DNA of 64,000 bases from Nannocystis pusilla (GCF_026626665.1 NZ_JAPNKE010000002.1:4751168-4815167); one strand, 5' to 3'. Numbered from the stretch's first letter, positions 26,688 to 35,516 are shown. Notes: generated by a model from the sequence alone, not told the origin. A program made the numbers and translations.

Positions 26688-27821
26688 TCAGTCGGTGCCG
26701 AGCATGCGGAGGATCGACTTCATCTTCGGCGCCACGTGGTTCTCGTACTCGAGCACGGCCTCGACGAGGATCGAGTACTGGTCCATCACCAGCGCCTGGC
26801 CGGCGTCGCACAGCTGCTCGCGGCGCCAGGCCTCGGTGTGGACCGTCTCGGTGATCGAGCCGTCGACGAGGTGGCCGCAGGCGGCCATCAGGTTCTCGGC
26901 GACGATGCGGTGGTCGCCGGCGACGTGGCTGGGGTCGAAGATGATGGGCAGGATCGTCTGCTTGCGCGCGTGGGTGCAGGCGTTGAGGTCGGGCTGGTTG
27001 CGGCAGTAGCCGCCCTTCGTGTACAGCGTCTTCATCCCGCGCTCGCACAGGACGATGTCGAGGTTGCCCTGGTTGGCGATGTACTCGGCCGAGTAGAACC
27101 ACTCCTCGGCCTCGTTGCCGAACCCGCGCTTGAGGATGACCGGCTTGCCGAAGCGGCCGACGGACTCGAGCAGGTCGAAGTTCTGGGCGTTGCGGGTGCC
27201 GATCTGCAGCATGTCGGCGTGCGCGCCGATCTGCTCGACCAGGTTGTGGTCCATCACCTCGGTGACGTACGGCAGGCCGGTCTCCTCGCGGGCCGCGTCC
27301 ATGATGGCGATGCCCTTCATGCCGAGGCCGCGCCAGTCGGTCGGCCGCGTGCGCGGCTTGAACGCGCCGCCGCGCAGCATCACGCGGTCGAGGATGCCGA
27401 ACTTCTCGCCGACCTCGCGGGCCATCCGCGCGGTCGCCAGCGTCTGCTCGAGCGTCTGCGGCGAGTCGGGGCCGCACACGAAGATGTGCTTGCCGTTGCC
27501 GCCGCCGAACCGGCGCGCCTTGCCGTCGAGGCCCTTGACCTCGACCACCCGCCGCTCGCGGTGCAGCGCCTTGCCCTCGTTGCCGCGGACGACCCGGGCG
27601 ATGTTCTTGTAGCCGCCGGTCGGCTGCCACGCCGCGCGCACCCCGGGCAGGCCGAGGATGTAGCTCTCGCGGCTGGCGAACTCGCGGCTGTCGCCGATGA
27701 TGTGGACGGTGTCGTAGACCCCGGTGCCCTCGCTCAGTTCGACACGATTGCCGAAGCGCACCGCGAGGTCGCGGATCTGATCGAGGGTTGCCTGTCTGCC
27801 GCGTTCGAGCTCGATGATCAT
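26688..27821 (-). CDS. 3-deoxy-7-phosphoheptulonate (DAHP) synthase, class I-beta
   Basis: A 377-residue enzyme from ATG 27821 (MIIELERGRQ). The N-terminal 70 residues form a ferredoxin-like regulatory domain. The barrel follows with RGGAFKPRT, GLGMKGI, the Lys-containing KPVILKRGFG, IVLCERG and the metal/phosphate motif DPSHVAG. It condenses phosphoenolpyruvate and erythrose 4-phosphate, the first step of aromatic amino-acid synthesis. The ferredoxin-like domain is typical of forms inhibited by tyrosine or related products. ATG 27821 is preferred over a GTG 60 codons upstream, which would add a low-complexity tail. No aro neighbours are present. Confidence 0.9.
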   Translation of the reverse strand: MIIELERGRQATLDQIRDLAVRFGNRVELSEGTGVYDTVHIIGDSREFASRESYILGLPGVRAAWQPTGGYKNIARVVRGNEGKALHRERRVVEVKGLDGKARRFGGGNGKHIFVCGPDSPQTLEQTLATARMAREVGEKFGILDRVMLRGGAFKPRTRPTDWRGLGMKGIAIMDAAREETGLPYVTEVMDHNLVEQIGAHADMLQIGTRNAQNFDLLESVGRFGKPVILKRGFGNEAEEWFYSAEYIANQGNLDIVLCERGMKTLYTKGGYCRNQPDLNACTHARKQTILPIIFDPSHVAGDHRIVAENLMAACGHLVDGSITETVHTEAWRREQLCDAGQALVMDQYSILVEAVLEYENHVAPKMKSILRMLGTD

Positions 27822-28172
27822 GGGCCCACAAAGCGTCGCTCCATCGCCGTCGCAGCGCAAGCTCGCCGGTCGCGCCGGGCATGCGTCCGCGCGCGCCCCC
27901 GCCACTCGCAGCTCGCCGGGCCGCGACGGCGGCCTCTCGCGCGACGCCCGGCAGCGCCCGCCCGCGCCGACGTTCTCGCACCCCTGCGGTGTCGTACCCA
28001 TTTCGTAGCACCACCCCCCGCACCCGGGCGCAGTCGACGCTCGGCGAACTCCGCCGCGGCAGACGTCGCGCGGTGGCGGTGGACACCACGCGCGAACGCT
28101 GCGCCGGCGGCGGGCCGATCGCGCGGCCGGACACGGCTCGCGGCTCGTCCCGCTCCCGCGAGGCCGGGGGCC
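27822..28172. other. Intergenic region of about 350 bp
   Basis: Between the DAHP synthase start and the end of the next minus-strand gene. No gene, hairpin or repeat stands out. The promoter of the DAHP synthase gene should lie at its left end. Confidence 0.4.
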
Positions 28173-28715
28173 TCAGCTACCGCAGCCGGTGTCGGCCCAC
28201 AAGCCGCAGTGGACGACGACGACGCCGTCGTCGGCCAACTCGACCTTCTCGAACAGCTCCATGTAGCAGCGGCTCGACGCGCACGACATCATGGTGGCGC
28301 CGTCGCACTCGAGCGGGGCCGCGAAGCAGTCCGCGCATTCCTGCGGGATCGCCTTGCACTGAGTGTCTGCGCATTCCGGCTGTTCGGCGGGCTGCCAATA
28401 GCAGTACTCGCCCTCCGCGCACGATCCGCACGGGTTGGCGCCGCCCGACTCGATCCCACCGGTGGTGGTGGTGGTGGTCGTCGTCGTGTCCGTGCTCGTG
28501 TCGGTGGTCGTGGTCGTCGTCGCCGGCCCGGTCAGCGAGGACGAGCTCGTGCCGGTGGTGGTCGTGGTGCTCGTGACGCCCTCGGTGGCGTCGGTCGTCG
28601 TACCGGTCGGGGCGCTCGTGGACGGGTCGGTGTCGGTGTCCTGGGGCTTGGATGAACAGGCGGCGAGCGCGAACACGGCCAGGGCGCTGCAGGTCAAGTA
28701 TCGAAGGCTATGCAT
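28173..28715 (-). CDS. Thr-rich linker lipoprotein with a small Cys-rich domain
   Basis: A 180-residue lipoprotein from ATG 28715 (MHSLRYLTCSALAVFALAAC), with a clear lipobox. About 65 residues of almost pure Thr/Ser follow. The C-terminal 90 residues contain about a dozen Cys (NPCGSCAEGEYC, CADTQCKAIPQECADC, CASSRCY) and end in CGLWADTGCGS. The compact disulfide-rich domain probably sits outside the outer membrane on a flexible stalk; its ligand is unknown. Confidence 0.75.
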   Translation of the reverse strand: MHSLRYLTCSALAVFALAACSSKPQDTDTDPSTSAPTGTTTDATEGVTSTTTTTGTSSSSLTGPATTTTTTDTSTDTTTTTTTTTGGIESGGANPCGSCAEGEYCYWQPAEQPECADTQCKAIPQECADCFAAPLECDGATMMSCASSRCYMELFEKVELADDGVVVVHCGLWADTGCGS

Positions 28716-28762
28716 GCCCACGGCATTAGCATGGCCGGCTCGCGCGGTCCGCGAAATCGATC

Positions 28763-28777
28763 GTCCGTGACACGGAC
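28763..28777. promoter_or_regulatory. Perfect palindrome GTCCGTG-A-CACGGAC
   Basis: Seven-base perfect arms around one base, 47 bp upstream of the Thr-rich lipoprotein start at 28715 (minus strand) and 215 bp before the lipoyl gene. It differs from the common TGTCC/GGACA elements and could be an operator for either gene. Confidence 0.35.
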
Positions 28778-28991
28778 CGCGTCTGCGCCGATGTCGACGT
28801 CGGCGCTGCCCGATTGCACGATGCGGTCGCCGACCCTCGCGCGGACCTCGTGCCCGTCTCGCCGGACAGGCCCGCGCGCGTGGGTGAACAGACGCGAGCG
28901 CGCGCGTCGTCCCGCGCTGCGCGGTCGCCCGATTTTCTGCAACCTGCGAGCTTGTAAGCGGTATACGTCCGACCGTCAGGAGCGAGAATCG

Positions 28992-29236
28992 ATGATCGAC
29001 GTAGTCATGCCGCAATGGGCGAAAGCATCGACGAGGCCACCGTGTCGCAGTGGTTCGTGCGTGAAGGGCAATACGTGACCCGGGATCAGGTCTTGCTGGA
29101 GGTCGAGACGTCCAAGGCCGACACCGAGATCCCCTCGCCGACGAATGGTGTCGTCACTTCCATCGTCGCCCCGCCAGGGACGGTGGTCCCCAAGCAAGGC
29201 TTGCTCTGCCGCATCGACGAGACCGCCACGGGCTGA
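28992..29236 (+). CDS. Stand-alone lipoyl domain, frameshifted near the start
   Basis: ATG 28992 begins MIDVVMPQ. Adding one A near 29012-29014 joins it to the frame reading MGESIDEATVSQWFVREGQY, giving an 81-residue protein that is a single biotinyl/lipoyl domain. The modified lysine is K42 in VETSKADTEI. The usual E2 linker, peripheral-subunit-binding and catalytic domains are absent and no E1 gene follows. It may be a free lipoyl carrier, or the retained first domain of a lost acyltransferase. The uninterrupted alternative, ATG 29015, would lack the first beta strand. It is separated by 20 kb from the PDH operon. Confidence 0.65.
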
Positions 29237-29294
29237 CGGCGCCCGTACCCCCGCCCCGAAGTCGCCGCGCTTCAGGCCCGTGGAACCAGCGAAG

Positions 29295-29331
29295 TGACCC
29301 CAGGGCCCCCCGCGAGGGGCACCTGGGGTCA
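29295..29331. terminator. Strong hairpin TGACCCCAGG...CCTGGGGTCA
   Basis: Ten-base perfect arms (29295-29304 and 29322-29331) with further G/C pairing inside. It lies between the end of the plus-strand lipoyl gene (29236) and the end of the minus-strand lipoprotein gene (29439). The position fits a bidirectional terminator, although no T-run follows. Confidence 0.5.
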
Positions 29332-29438
29332 GCCGGAGGCGGCCCGCGGTGCAAGGCCGCCGGACGCTCTGCCTCTCGCGCGCGGGCTCCCGGACCGTGG
29401 CAGCGCCCGGAGCCCGCACGAAGCGGCAGCAGTCGGAC

Positions 29439-30398
29439 CTACTGCGGGATGCCGCAGAAGCCGACGTTCTCGAACCCCGGAGGCGCCATGCCCGCCTCGT
29501 ACCAGGCGAGGCACTCGGCGTTCTGCCCGGTGCAGACGCCCGCCTCGGTCACGTCGCAGAAGGCGATGCAGCAGCCGATCGCCATCGTGTCGCACTCGAG
29601 AGCGACCTCCGGGTTGGCGCACGTGAAGCCCTTGTCGCACGCGTTGATGTACTCGCACGCGTCGTACTCCTGGCCCTCTTCGCCCGACGCGTCGAGGACG
29701 CACAGGAACGCGTCCGGGTTCTGCGGGTTCGGGATGCACAGGTCGTCGCCGGGGCAGTCCTGCAGCAGCGGGTCGCAGAACGGCAGGCACAGCGTCAGCA
29801 CGCCGTCGTTGGAGATCAGGCACGAGGTCATCGGCGCGGCGCAGTCGGGCGCGTCGGGCGAGCCGATGCACAGGGCCACGCACACGCCGACGCCGTCGAC
29901 GACGTCCCAGCACATGTTGCCCTCGTCGCAGTTGTCGATGCCGCTGACGCCGCTGCCCTCGACCGTGCACGGGTCACCGACCTGGCCGGCGTTCTCCATC
30001 ACCGGCGTACACTTCAGCGACTCCCACGCGTTGTCGCCGTCGCCCGAGTACGGCATGCACTTCTGTCCTTCGGGACAGTCCTGCGTCCACTGATCGCACT
30101 CCTTGGTGCCGCCGCCGCCGTCGGGCGGCGTGATGAACGACCCGTCGGTGGTGCTGCTGTCTCCGCTGGTGCCGGTGGTGGTCGGCTCGGGCGGCGCCGT
30201 GGTCGACGTCGTCGACGTCGTCTGGTCAGGACCACCCGTCGACGTCTCGCCCTCCGTCCCGCTGGAGGTCGTATCGTTGTTGGTGGTGTTGGGGTTCGGA
30301 TTGGTGGCACCCGTCGCCTTGCCGCCGTCGTCGCCGCACGCCGACAAAAGCGCGCTGACGAGCGCACACGAGATCAATCTATTTGGCATCAAACGCAT
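29439..30398 (-). CDS. Thr-rich linker lipoprotein, paralogue of the 20344 product
   Basis: A 319-residue lipoprotein from ATG 30398 with a good ribosome binding site (GGAGGGGAAGAG just before). The signal is MRLMPNRLISCALVSALLSA, then Cys. After a Thr/Ser/Asn linker the Cys-rich domain aligns by eye along its length with the 20344-21408 product: WTQDCPEGQKC against FVQDCPEGQKC, CIGSPDAPDC, CDPLLQDCPGDDLC, GCCIAFCDV and a final FENVGFCGIPQ. The two domains must be recent enough paralogues to share Cys spacing. A palindromic element (30063-30078) coincides with the DCPEGQ codons. Confidence 0.8.
   Translation of the reverse strand: MRLMPNRLISCALVSALLSACGDDGGKATGATNPNPNTTNNDTTSSGTEGETSTGGPDQTTSTTSTTAPPEPTTTGTSGDSSTTDGSFITPPDGGGGTKECDQWTQDCPEGQKCMPYSGDGDNAWESLKCTPVMENAGQVGDPCTVEGSGVSGIDNCDEGNMCWDVVDGVGVCVALCIGSPDAPDCAAPMTSCLISNDGVLTLCLPFCDPLLQDCPGDDLCIPNPQNPDAFLCVLDASGEEGQEYDACEYINACDKGFTCANPEVALECDTMAIGCCIAFCDVTEAGVCTGQNAECLAWYEAGMAPPGFENVGFCGIPQ
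30063..30078. repeat. Palindromic element coinciding with a conserved Cys-Pro-Glu-Gly-Gln motif
   Basis: CTGTCC-N4-GGACAG. On the coding (minus) strand it reads Asp-Cys-Pro-Glu-Gly-Gln-Lys, which the paralogue at 20769 also encodes, so protein conservation may explain this copy. Confidence 0.5.
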
Positions 30399-31090
30399 CT
30401 CTTCCCCTCCGGGAGGGGCGCCATCGAGCATGCCCCGTCCATCCCCCGAGGATGCCATAACCGCCAAAGCCGCTGCAACAGTCGAGTGGTCTTTCTCTCA
30501 TCTTTGCACCCTCTGCCCGTGAAACTTCCGCCCCTTCGACGTGGAACGCCGTAGCGAGCCCTGCAGGACCCGATTCGCGGCCTCGCCAGCGCCCGCGGGC
30601 GAAGTTGACGGTGTTCGGTCTGCGCCGGTCGATCGACCCCGAACCCAGGTCGACCCGTCGCCACGGCCCAAGTCCGCGAATGACGAGACCCGCAATCCGC
30701 GAGAACGCGGATCCACCGCGGCCGCTCGCGCACCCGGGCACACAGGCGGATGAGCAAAGCCAGGTTGAGCAGGCGAGGCTCGCCGCGGGCGCTGCGACCT
30801 CGGACCACGCAGCCGCGCCGAAGGCGACGAGCACGACGCTCACCATGACCCCACATACAGCGCGGTGAACCTCGGCAGCTGGCGCCGGCTCGGGCTCACC
30901 GACGAAGTCGTGTGCACTCAGGCATTCATGACACGAGGACGCGCACCGACTCACTGGGTGCCGGCGCACGAGCCGGAGACTCTGTCTCGAAGCACGACGC
31001 TCGTCGCCCGCAAGCCCGCACGACCAGCTCCATGAGACAGGTGCGCCTGGCGGGCGCGTCCTCCGTCAGCGCTCGGGCAACTCGCCGCAC
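30399..31090. other. Intergenic region upstream of the paralogue lipoprotein gene
   Basis: About 690 bp without a supportable gene. Long frames exist on the minus strand (to about 30969) but lack family signal, and their composition resembles that of the antisense frames elsewhere. Confidence 0.4.
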
Positions 31091-31281
31091 GAGCTCGCGT
31101 GACGTGCGCCGATCTCCCGACCAGCCTCGTCCGCCCAGCGCGTCAGCCTTCGCCGAACGAGCTCGCGTGACGTGCACCGATCTCCCGACCAGCCTCGTCT
31201 TCCCAGCGCGTCAGCCTTCGCCGAACGAGCTCGCGTGACGTGCACCGATCTCCCGACCGGCCTCGTCTGCCGAGCGCGTCA
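31091..31281. repeat. 68-bp direct tandem repeat, about 2.8 copies
   Basis: Copies at 31091-31158, 31159-31226 and 31227-31281 (partial), each starting GAGCTCGCGTGACGTGC. The copies are about 95 percent identical. The unit length is not a multiple of three, so it is not a coding repeat. It lies in a gene-free stretch about 160 bp upstream of the 31442 gene. Confidence 0.85.
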
Positions 31282-31441
31282 TCCTCCTGCGGCCCGGACC
31301 GCGACGTCTCCGGCGCCGGCGGCTCGCCTGCCTCCGCCGCAGCGAGGCACGACTACCGTCACCGCGGCCCGGTCATTCCCGGCGCCCGCATGACTTCACC
31401 GCCGTTGACACGCGCCTGCGGACGCGCAAGAACCGGCGCGC

Positions 31442-32230
31442 ATGCGAACGGCCCGGCGATGCGGCGCGCTCGTCCTGGCAGGCCTCGTCGCCCTGCCGGC
31501 GCCGGCGCGCGCGGCCGACCTGCGGCCCGTCGACGCCCCGCTCGAGGTGCCCGTGCCCGCGGCGCCCGAGCGGCCGGCGGCCCAGCCCGCCGAGTCGCCC
31601 GTCGCACCCACTGTCTCCGAGGACATGTCCTCAGGCACAGGTTCTATGGCACAGGTCCCCGAGGCCAGGGCCGAAGGGCCAGCCCCGCCGCCGCCGCCGT
31701 CGCTGGCCCCCGGGGCCGGGCTCGGCGAGCCCGAGGAGGCGATCACCGTGGCCGTCGGGCTCGGCCCGACCGCGCCGGGGACGAAGCCCGAGGTCGCGCT
31801 GGTCGACGCGCTGGAGCGCGCGGCGCGGGCCTCGGCGGCCCCCAGGACCCAGGTCCGCCGCCTCCGCGCCGGCGTGGGCGAGGGCAAGCACGTGTGCCGC
31901 GAGCGCCGCGACGACCTGGTGATCCTCGTCGAGTACCTCGCCGATCGCCCCGACCCGGTGCTGCTCCCGCACGACTGCCGGCTCGACCGGGCGCTCGGCG
32001 TCCGCGGGAGCGACGCCGCCAGCCACCCCGAATTGATCGCAGCGCTGTGGAGTGAGCACGAGTCGCTGGTCCGCGACGGGGCGAAGGAGCGGCGGCGGAC
32101 CCGGCTCGGTCCGAAGGTGAGGACGGGTCTCATCGTCGGCGGGGCGATCCTGGCCGTCGGCCTGGCCATCGGCGTCGTCGTCGCGGCCAGCTTGCGCCGT
32201 GAGATCGTCGTGCTCACAGTCAGTCCATGA
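31442..32230 (+). CDS. Envelope protein with C-terminal membrane helix, unknown function
   Basis: A 262-residue protein from ATG 31442. The N-terminus is a cleavable signal peptide (ending PAPARAA). A Pro/Ala-rich segment contains palindromic elements (31611-31626 and beside it). A globular part follows with VALVDALERAARAS and DDLVILVEYLADRPDPVLLP, and a single transmembrane helix lies near residues 228-250. Its last four bases overlap the start of the peptidase gene (ATGA), so the two are translationally coupled and probably work together. Confidence 0.65.
   Translation: MRTARRCGALVLAGLVALPAPARAADLRPVDAPLEVPVPAAPERPAAQPAESPVAPTVSEDMSSGTGSMAQVPEARAEGPAPPPPPSLAPGAGLGEPEEAITVAVGLGPTAPGTKPEVALVDALERAARASAAPRTQVRRLRAGVGEGKHVCRERRDDLVILVEYLADRPDPVLLPHDCRLDRALGVRGSDAASHPELIAALWSEHESLVRDGAKERRRTRLGPKVRTGLIVGGAILAVGLAIGVVVAASLRREIVVLTVSP
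31611..31640. repeat. Palindromic elements in the Pro/Ala-rich linker of the 31442 gene
   Basis: CTGTCTCCGAGGACAT followed by an overlapping ATGTCCTCAGGCACAG copy, inside a low-complexity coding linker. Confidence 0.55.
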
Positions 32231-33195
32231 CCCGTCCCTGGCGCGCGGCGCTCGGCCTCTTCTTCGCGGCGTTGTTGTTCCTGTTCGTGGCGCCGCAGGC
32301 CGCCCGGGCCGACGTGAGCCGCCCGGTGGGCTGGTCTCTGGGGAGCGCGACGTCGCAGATGCACGTCGGCCGCGTCACCCTCCGCTACGACCCGCGGCTG
32401 GAGGACGAGGCGGTCGCGGTGGCCCGCGAGATCCCGCGAGCCTGGTCGGAGATCGAGCACGCGCTGGCCGGTGACCTCGACGACGCGCTGACGATCCACT
32501 TCGTCTCGCACTCGGGCCGCATCGCCGAGGGCACCGGCATGCCGCAATGGGCCGCGGGCGTCGCCCACCCGCCGACCGGCGAGATCGCGATCGCAGCCCA
32601 CGCCCCCGACGGCTCGCTCACCGACCTCGACGGCCTGCTGCGCCACGAGATGGCCCACGTCGCGCTGTACCGGGCCACCGGCGGCGAGCCGCTGCCGCGG
32701 TGGTTCCACGAGGGCGTGGCCGAGAGCTTCGGCGAGGAGATCGATCTGATGCGCAGCCAGACGCTGGCGGGCGCGATCTTCGGGTCCGGCGTGCCGCACT
32801 TCGAACAGCTCGAGCAGAACTTCCGCAGCACCGACGCGATCACGGCCACGATCAGCTACGCGGCCGCGCGTGACTTCGTCAACTTCCTCCGCTGGCGCGA
32901 CGAGGACGGCTCCGACCTGCGGCAGGCGCTGGCGCAGGTCAAGCACGGCAAGAACTTCGAGGCCGCGTTCGTCAACGGCTTCGGTCGCACGCTCGCCGAG
33001 CTCGACACCGAGTGGCGCAGCGGCCTCACCGGTCGCTTCATGTGGTTCCCGATCGTCAGCGGTGACGGCTTGCCGATGGCCCTCGCGTTCCCGCTGGTGT
33101 TCGTCGCCGCGGTCCGCCGCCGCCGCCACCTCCGCGAGGGCTGGGCCCGGCTCGAGGCCGAGGACGCCGCGCTGCGTGCGCCGTTCGCGGCCTGA
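32227..33195 (+). CDS. Peptidase MA-family zinc metalloprotease, membrane-anchored
   Basis: A 322-residue protein with a signal peptide (AALLFLFVAPQAARA). The gluzincin motif is RHEMAHVALYR (H140, E141, H144), followed by WFHEGVAESFGEE, which supplies the third zinc ligand. This is the peptidase MA-like pattern. A helix near residues 275-297 (LPMALAFPLVFVAAV) anchors the C-terminus, with an Arg-rich cytosolic tail. The catalytic domain would be periplasmic. Coupled by a four-base overlap to the upstream membrane protein. A palindromic element follows the stop. Confidence 0.8.
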   Translation: MTRPWRAALGLFFAALLFLFVAPQAARADVSRPVGWSLGSATSQMHVGRVTLRYDPRLEDEAVAVAREIPRAWSEIEHALAGDLDDALTIHFVSHSGRIAEGTGMPQWAAGVAHPPTGEIAIAAHAPDGSLTDLDGLLRHEMAHVALYRATGGEPLPRWFHEGVAESFGEEIDLMRSQTLAGAIFGSGVPHFEQLEQNFRSTDAITATISYAAARDFVNFLRWRDEDGSDLRQALAQVKHGKNFEAAFVNGFGRTLAELDTEWRSGLTGRFMWFPIVSGDGLPMALAFPLVFVAAVRRRRHLREGWARLEAEDAALRAPFAA

Positions 33196-33200
33196 GCTTC

Positions 33201-33220
33201 ACCTGTCGCTCGGGACAGGT
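33201..33220. repeat. Palindromic element after the peptidase stop codon
   Basis: ACCTGTC-N6-GACAGGT, perfect seven-base arms, six bases after the stop codon and 50 bp before the rsmD start. Confidence 0.65.
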
Positions 33221-33269
33221 CGACGCGGAGCACTGGGCGCGCGGGGCGACGTGGGGTATATGCCCGGGC

Positions 33270-33890
33270 GTGCAGCGGATCAGCGGAGGGAGCCTGCGCG
33301 GGCGGGTGTTGAAGTCGCTGCCGACTGTGCCCGGCTTGCGCCCGACCGGCGCGCGCGTGCGTGAGGCCATCTTCGACCGCCTGCAGCACGAATTGCGCGA
33401 CGCCGTGGTGCTCGACCTGTTCGCCGGCTCGGGCGCGCTCGCGTTCGAGGCCCTCAGCCGCGGCGCCTCGCGGGCCACGCTGGTCGAGCAGCACGCCGCG
33501 GTCGCGCGCCACCTGCAGGCCCAGATCCGTGAGCTTGCGCTCGGCCAGCGCGCACACCTCTGGCACGGCGACGCGGCGACTTTCTTGCGGCGACGTTCCG
33601 CGAGCGCGGGCGCGTCGGAGCTCGCCGGTCCCTACGACCTCGTGTTCATCGACCCGCCCTACGACGACACCGAAGCCGTGCTCGCCGCGGTGCTGCCTGC
33701 GCTGATCGCCGGCGGCTGGCTGGCTGAAAGCGCCGCGCTTGTATGCGAATATGACCGCGCTGGAGGGCGCAGGCCGCCTGCGTGGCCGCAGGGCCTGGTC
33801 GTCGAGACGACCCGGCATTACGGCCAGACGGCCGTCGAGTTCCTCCGCCATACTAAAGACTACGACCACGGGGGCCCACAGCAGTGCTAA
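33270..33890 (+). CDS. rsmD: 16S rRNA (guanine966-N2)-methyltransferase RsmD
   Basis: A 206-residue protein from GTG 33270 with the RsmD signature: RISGGSLRGR at the N-terminus, RPTGARVREAIFDRL, the SAM-binding VLDLFAGSGALAFEALSRGA and the catalytic DPPYDD. It methylates G966 of 16S rRNA in the assembled small subunit. The stop overlaps the GTG start of the aminotransferase by seven bases, so the pair is an operon. The C-terminal tail (KDYDHGGPQQC) is encoded by the aminotransferase leader region. Length is normal for the family. Confidence 0.9.
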   Translation: MQRISGGSLRGRVLKSLPTVPGLRPTGARVREAIFDRLQHELRDAVVLDLFAGSGALAFEALSRGASRATLVEQHAAVARHLQAQIRELALGQRAHLWHGDAATFLRRRSASAGASELAGPYDLVFIDPPYDDTEAVLAAVLPALIAGGWLAESAALVCEYDRAGGRRPPAWPQGLVVETTRHYGQTAVEFLRHTKDYDHGGPQQC

Positions 33891-35107
33891 GGCGCGATCT
33901 TGAGACCAACGCACGAGCCCAGGTGCTGAGCGAGTCGCCGACGTTGGCGATGTCGGCGCGCGCCAAGGAGCTCAAGGCCCAGGGCAAAGAGGTCCTCGAC
34001 TTCAGCGCCGGGGAGCCCGACTTCCACCCGCCCGCCGGCGTCACCGCGGCCGTCACCGAGTACGTACGCACGCGCCCGGTCCACTACGCGCCGGTGCCCG
34101 GCCTGCCCGCCCTGCGCGACGCCGCGGCCGCCGAGTTCGCGCGCTACCACGGCCGCCCGGTCACCCGCGGCGAGGTCCTGGTGTCGTGCGGCGCCAAGCA
34201 CAGCCTCGCCAACCTGTTCATGGTCACGCTGTCGCCCGGCGACGAGGTCGTGATCCCCGCCCCCTACTGGGTCTCGTACGCCGACATGGTGCGCCTCGGC
34301 GACGGCGTCCCGGTGATCGTGCCCACGCGCCGCGAAGACGGCTGGCGCCTGCAGCCCGAGGCGCTCGCCGCGGCGCTCACCCCGAAGACGCGCTTCATCG
34401 TGCTCGGCAACCCGACCAACCCGACCGGCGCCGGCTACCCCGCCCCGCTGCTGCGCGCGCTCGGCGAGGTCATGGCCCGCGTCGCGCCGAACTGCTGGCT
34501 GCTCGTCGACGACATCTACCGCCGCCTGGTCTACGGCGGCTTCGAACACGTCAGCGCGATCACCACCCTCGCCGACGTCACCGAGCAGATCGTCGTCGTC
34601 GACGGCGTGTCGAAGAGCTACTCGATGACGGGCTACCGGATCGGCTTCCTGCTGGCCCCGGCGAAGGTCGTGTCCGCCGCCTCGCGCCTGCAGGGCCACA
34701 CCACCTCCGGCGCCGCCACGGTGTCGCAGATCGCGGCCCTCGCCGCCCTCACCGACCCGAGCTGCGAGGCCGCCGTGCGAGACATGCACGCCGCCTTCAC
34801 CCGCCGCCGCGAGTTCATGCTCGCCGGCCTCGGCGCCCTGCCGGGCCTCGACATCGTCGCCCCCGACGGCGCCTTCTACCTGTTCTGCGACATCTCGCGC
34901 CACATCGGCCCCGGCACCCAGTTCGCCGACGACATTGCCTTTGCGACATGGCTCTTGGAGCAGAAGCTGGTCGGCACCGTGCCCGGCACCGCCTTCGGCG
35001 CCCCCGGCCACCTGCGCCTGTCCTACGCGGCCGCCGACGAGACCCTGCAGGGCGGCGCCCTTCGCCTCGGCCAGGCCCTCGCCGGCCTGCCCCCGCCGCG
35101 CGGGTGA
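33884..35107 (+). CDS. Class I aminotransferase (aspartate aminotransferase-like)
   Basis: A 407-residue PLP enzyme from GTG 33884. Family motifs appear in order: FSAGEPDFHPP, VPGLPALRDAA, GAKHSLANLF, IPAPYWVSY, LGNPTNPTGA, VDDIYRRLVYGG, and the Schiff-base lysine K244 in GVSKSYSMTGYRIG. Late motifs are GAFYLFCD and HLRLSYA. This is the I-gamma aspartate/prephenate aminotransferase group; aspartate as substrate is likely but aromatic or prephenate use cannot be excluded. It overlaps rsmD by seven bases. Confidence 0.85.
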   Translation: MLRRDLETNARAQVLSESPTLAMSARAKELKAQGKEVLDFSAGEPDFHPPAGVTAAVTEYVRTRPVHYAPVPGLPALRDAAAAEFARYHGRPVTRGEVLVSCGAKHSLANLFMVTLSPGDEVVIPAPYWVSYADMVRLGDGVPVIVPTRREDGWRLQPEALAAALTPKTRFIVLGNPTNPTGAGYPAPLLRALGEVMARVAPNCWLLVDDIYRRLVYGGFEHVSAITTLADVTEQIVVVDGVSKSYSMTGYRIGFLLAPAKVVSAASRLQGHTTSGAATVSQIAALAALTDPSCEAAVRDMHAAFTRRREFMLAGLGALPGLDIVAPDGAFYLFCDISRHIGPGTQFADDIAFATWLLEQKLVGTVPGTAFGAPGHLRLSYAAADETLQGGALRLGQALAGLPPPRG

Positions 35108-35110
35108 GTG

Positions 35111-35516
35111 CCTGTCCTCCGGGACATCTGCGGCTGGCCTGTCCCTCGGGCCAGCCGCACCGATTCGGGCTCCGCGCCGAGCGGTCAGCGCGCGGCGCCG
35201 ATGACCTGTCTCTTCAGACATACGCATCGCTCGGGCCCTCGCCGCTGCTTCGGCGGCCCGGGCGCGCTCCGACATGTCCTTTCGGACACGCGCCTCGCCG
35301 CCGCTCCGAGCGACTCGGGCGCGCGCGCAGCCACGCTCGACCTGCCCCTCCGGACATCTCCACCGTTCTTCACGGAAACCTGTCCCGAGGAACAGGCTCA
35401 CCCCACGCGTGGCCGCGCGGGCGCAGCCACGCTCGGCCTGTCCCTCTGGACATCTTCACCGCGCTGCATGGGAACCTGTCCCGAGGAACAGGCTCACCCC
35501 CGCGCGTGGTCCCTGG
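35111..35516. repeat. Second array of palindromic elements with a 96-bp tandem duplication
   Basis: Eight or so copies in the 518 bp between the aminotransferase and the next lipoprotein gene: near 35111-35127, 35137-35156, 35205-35221, 35271-35289, 35338-35357, 35378-35397, 35437-35455 and 35475-35493. The last four come from a direct duplication of a 96-bp unit starting GCGCAGCCACGCTCG (35325-35420 and 35421-35516), each unit holding one TGTCC/GGACA copy and one ACCTGTCCCGAGGAACAGG copy. No gene is present. Confidence 0.8.

Noticed and set aside
28694..28942. Small minus-strand frame of 82 codons
   Set aside because: It shows some regular beta-like pattern (VGDRIVQSGSADVDIGADAV), but it overlaps the start of the 28173-28715 lipoprotein gene and has no clear start; too weak to call.
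30379..30969. Minus-strand 196-codon frame upstream of the 29439 lipoprotein
   Set aside because: It overlaps the lipoprotein start region, contains irregular Cys and Arg composition typical of antisense frames and shows no recognised domain.
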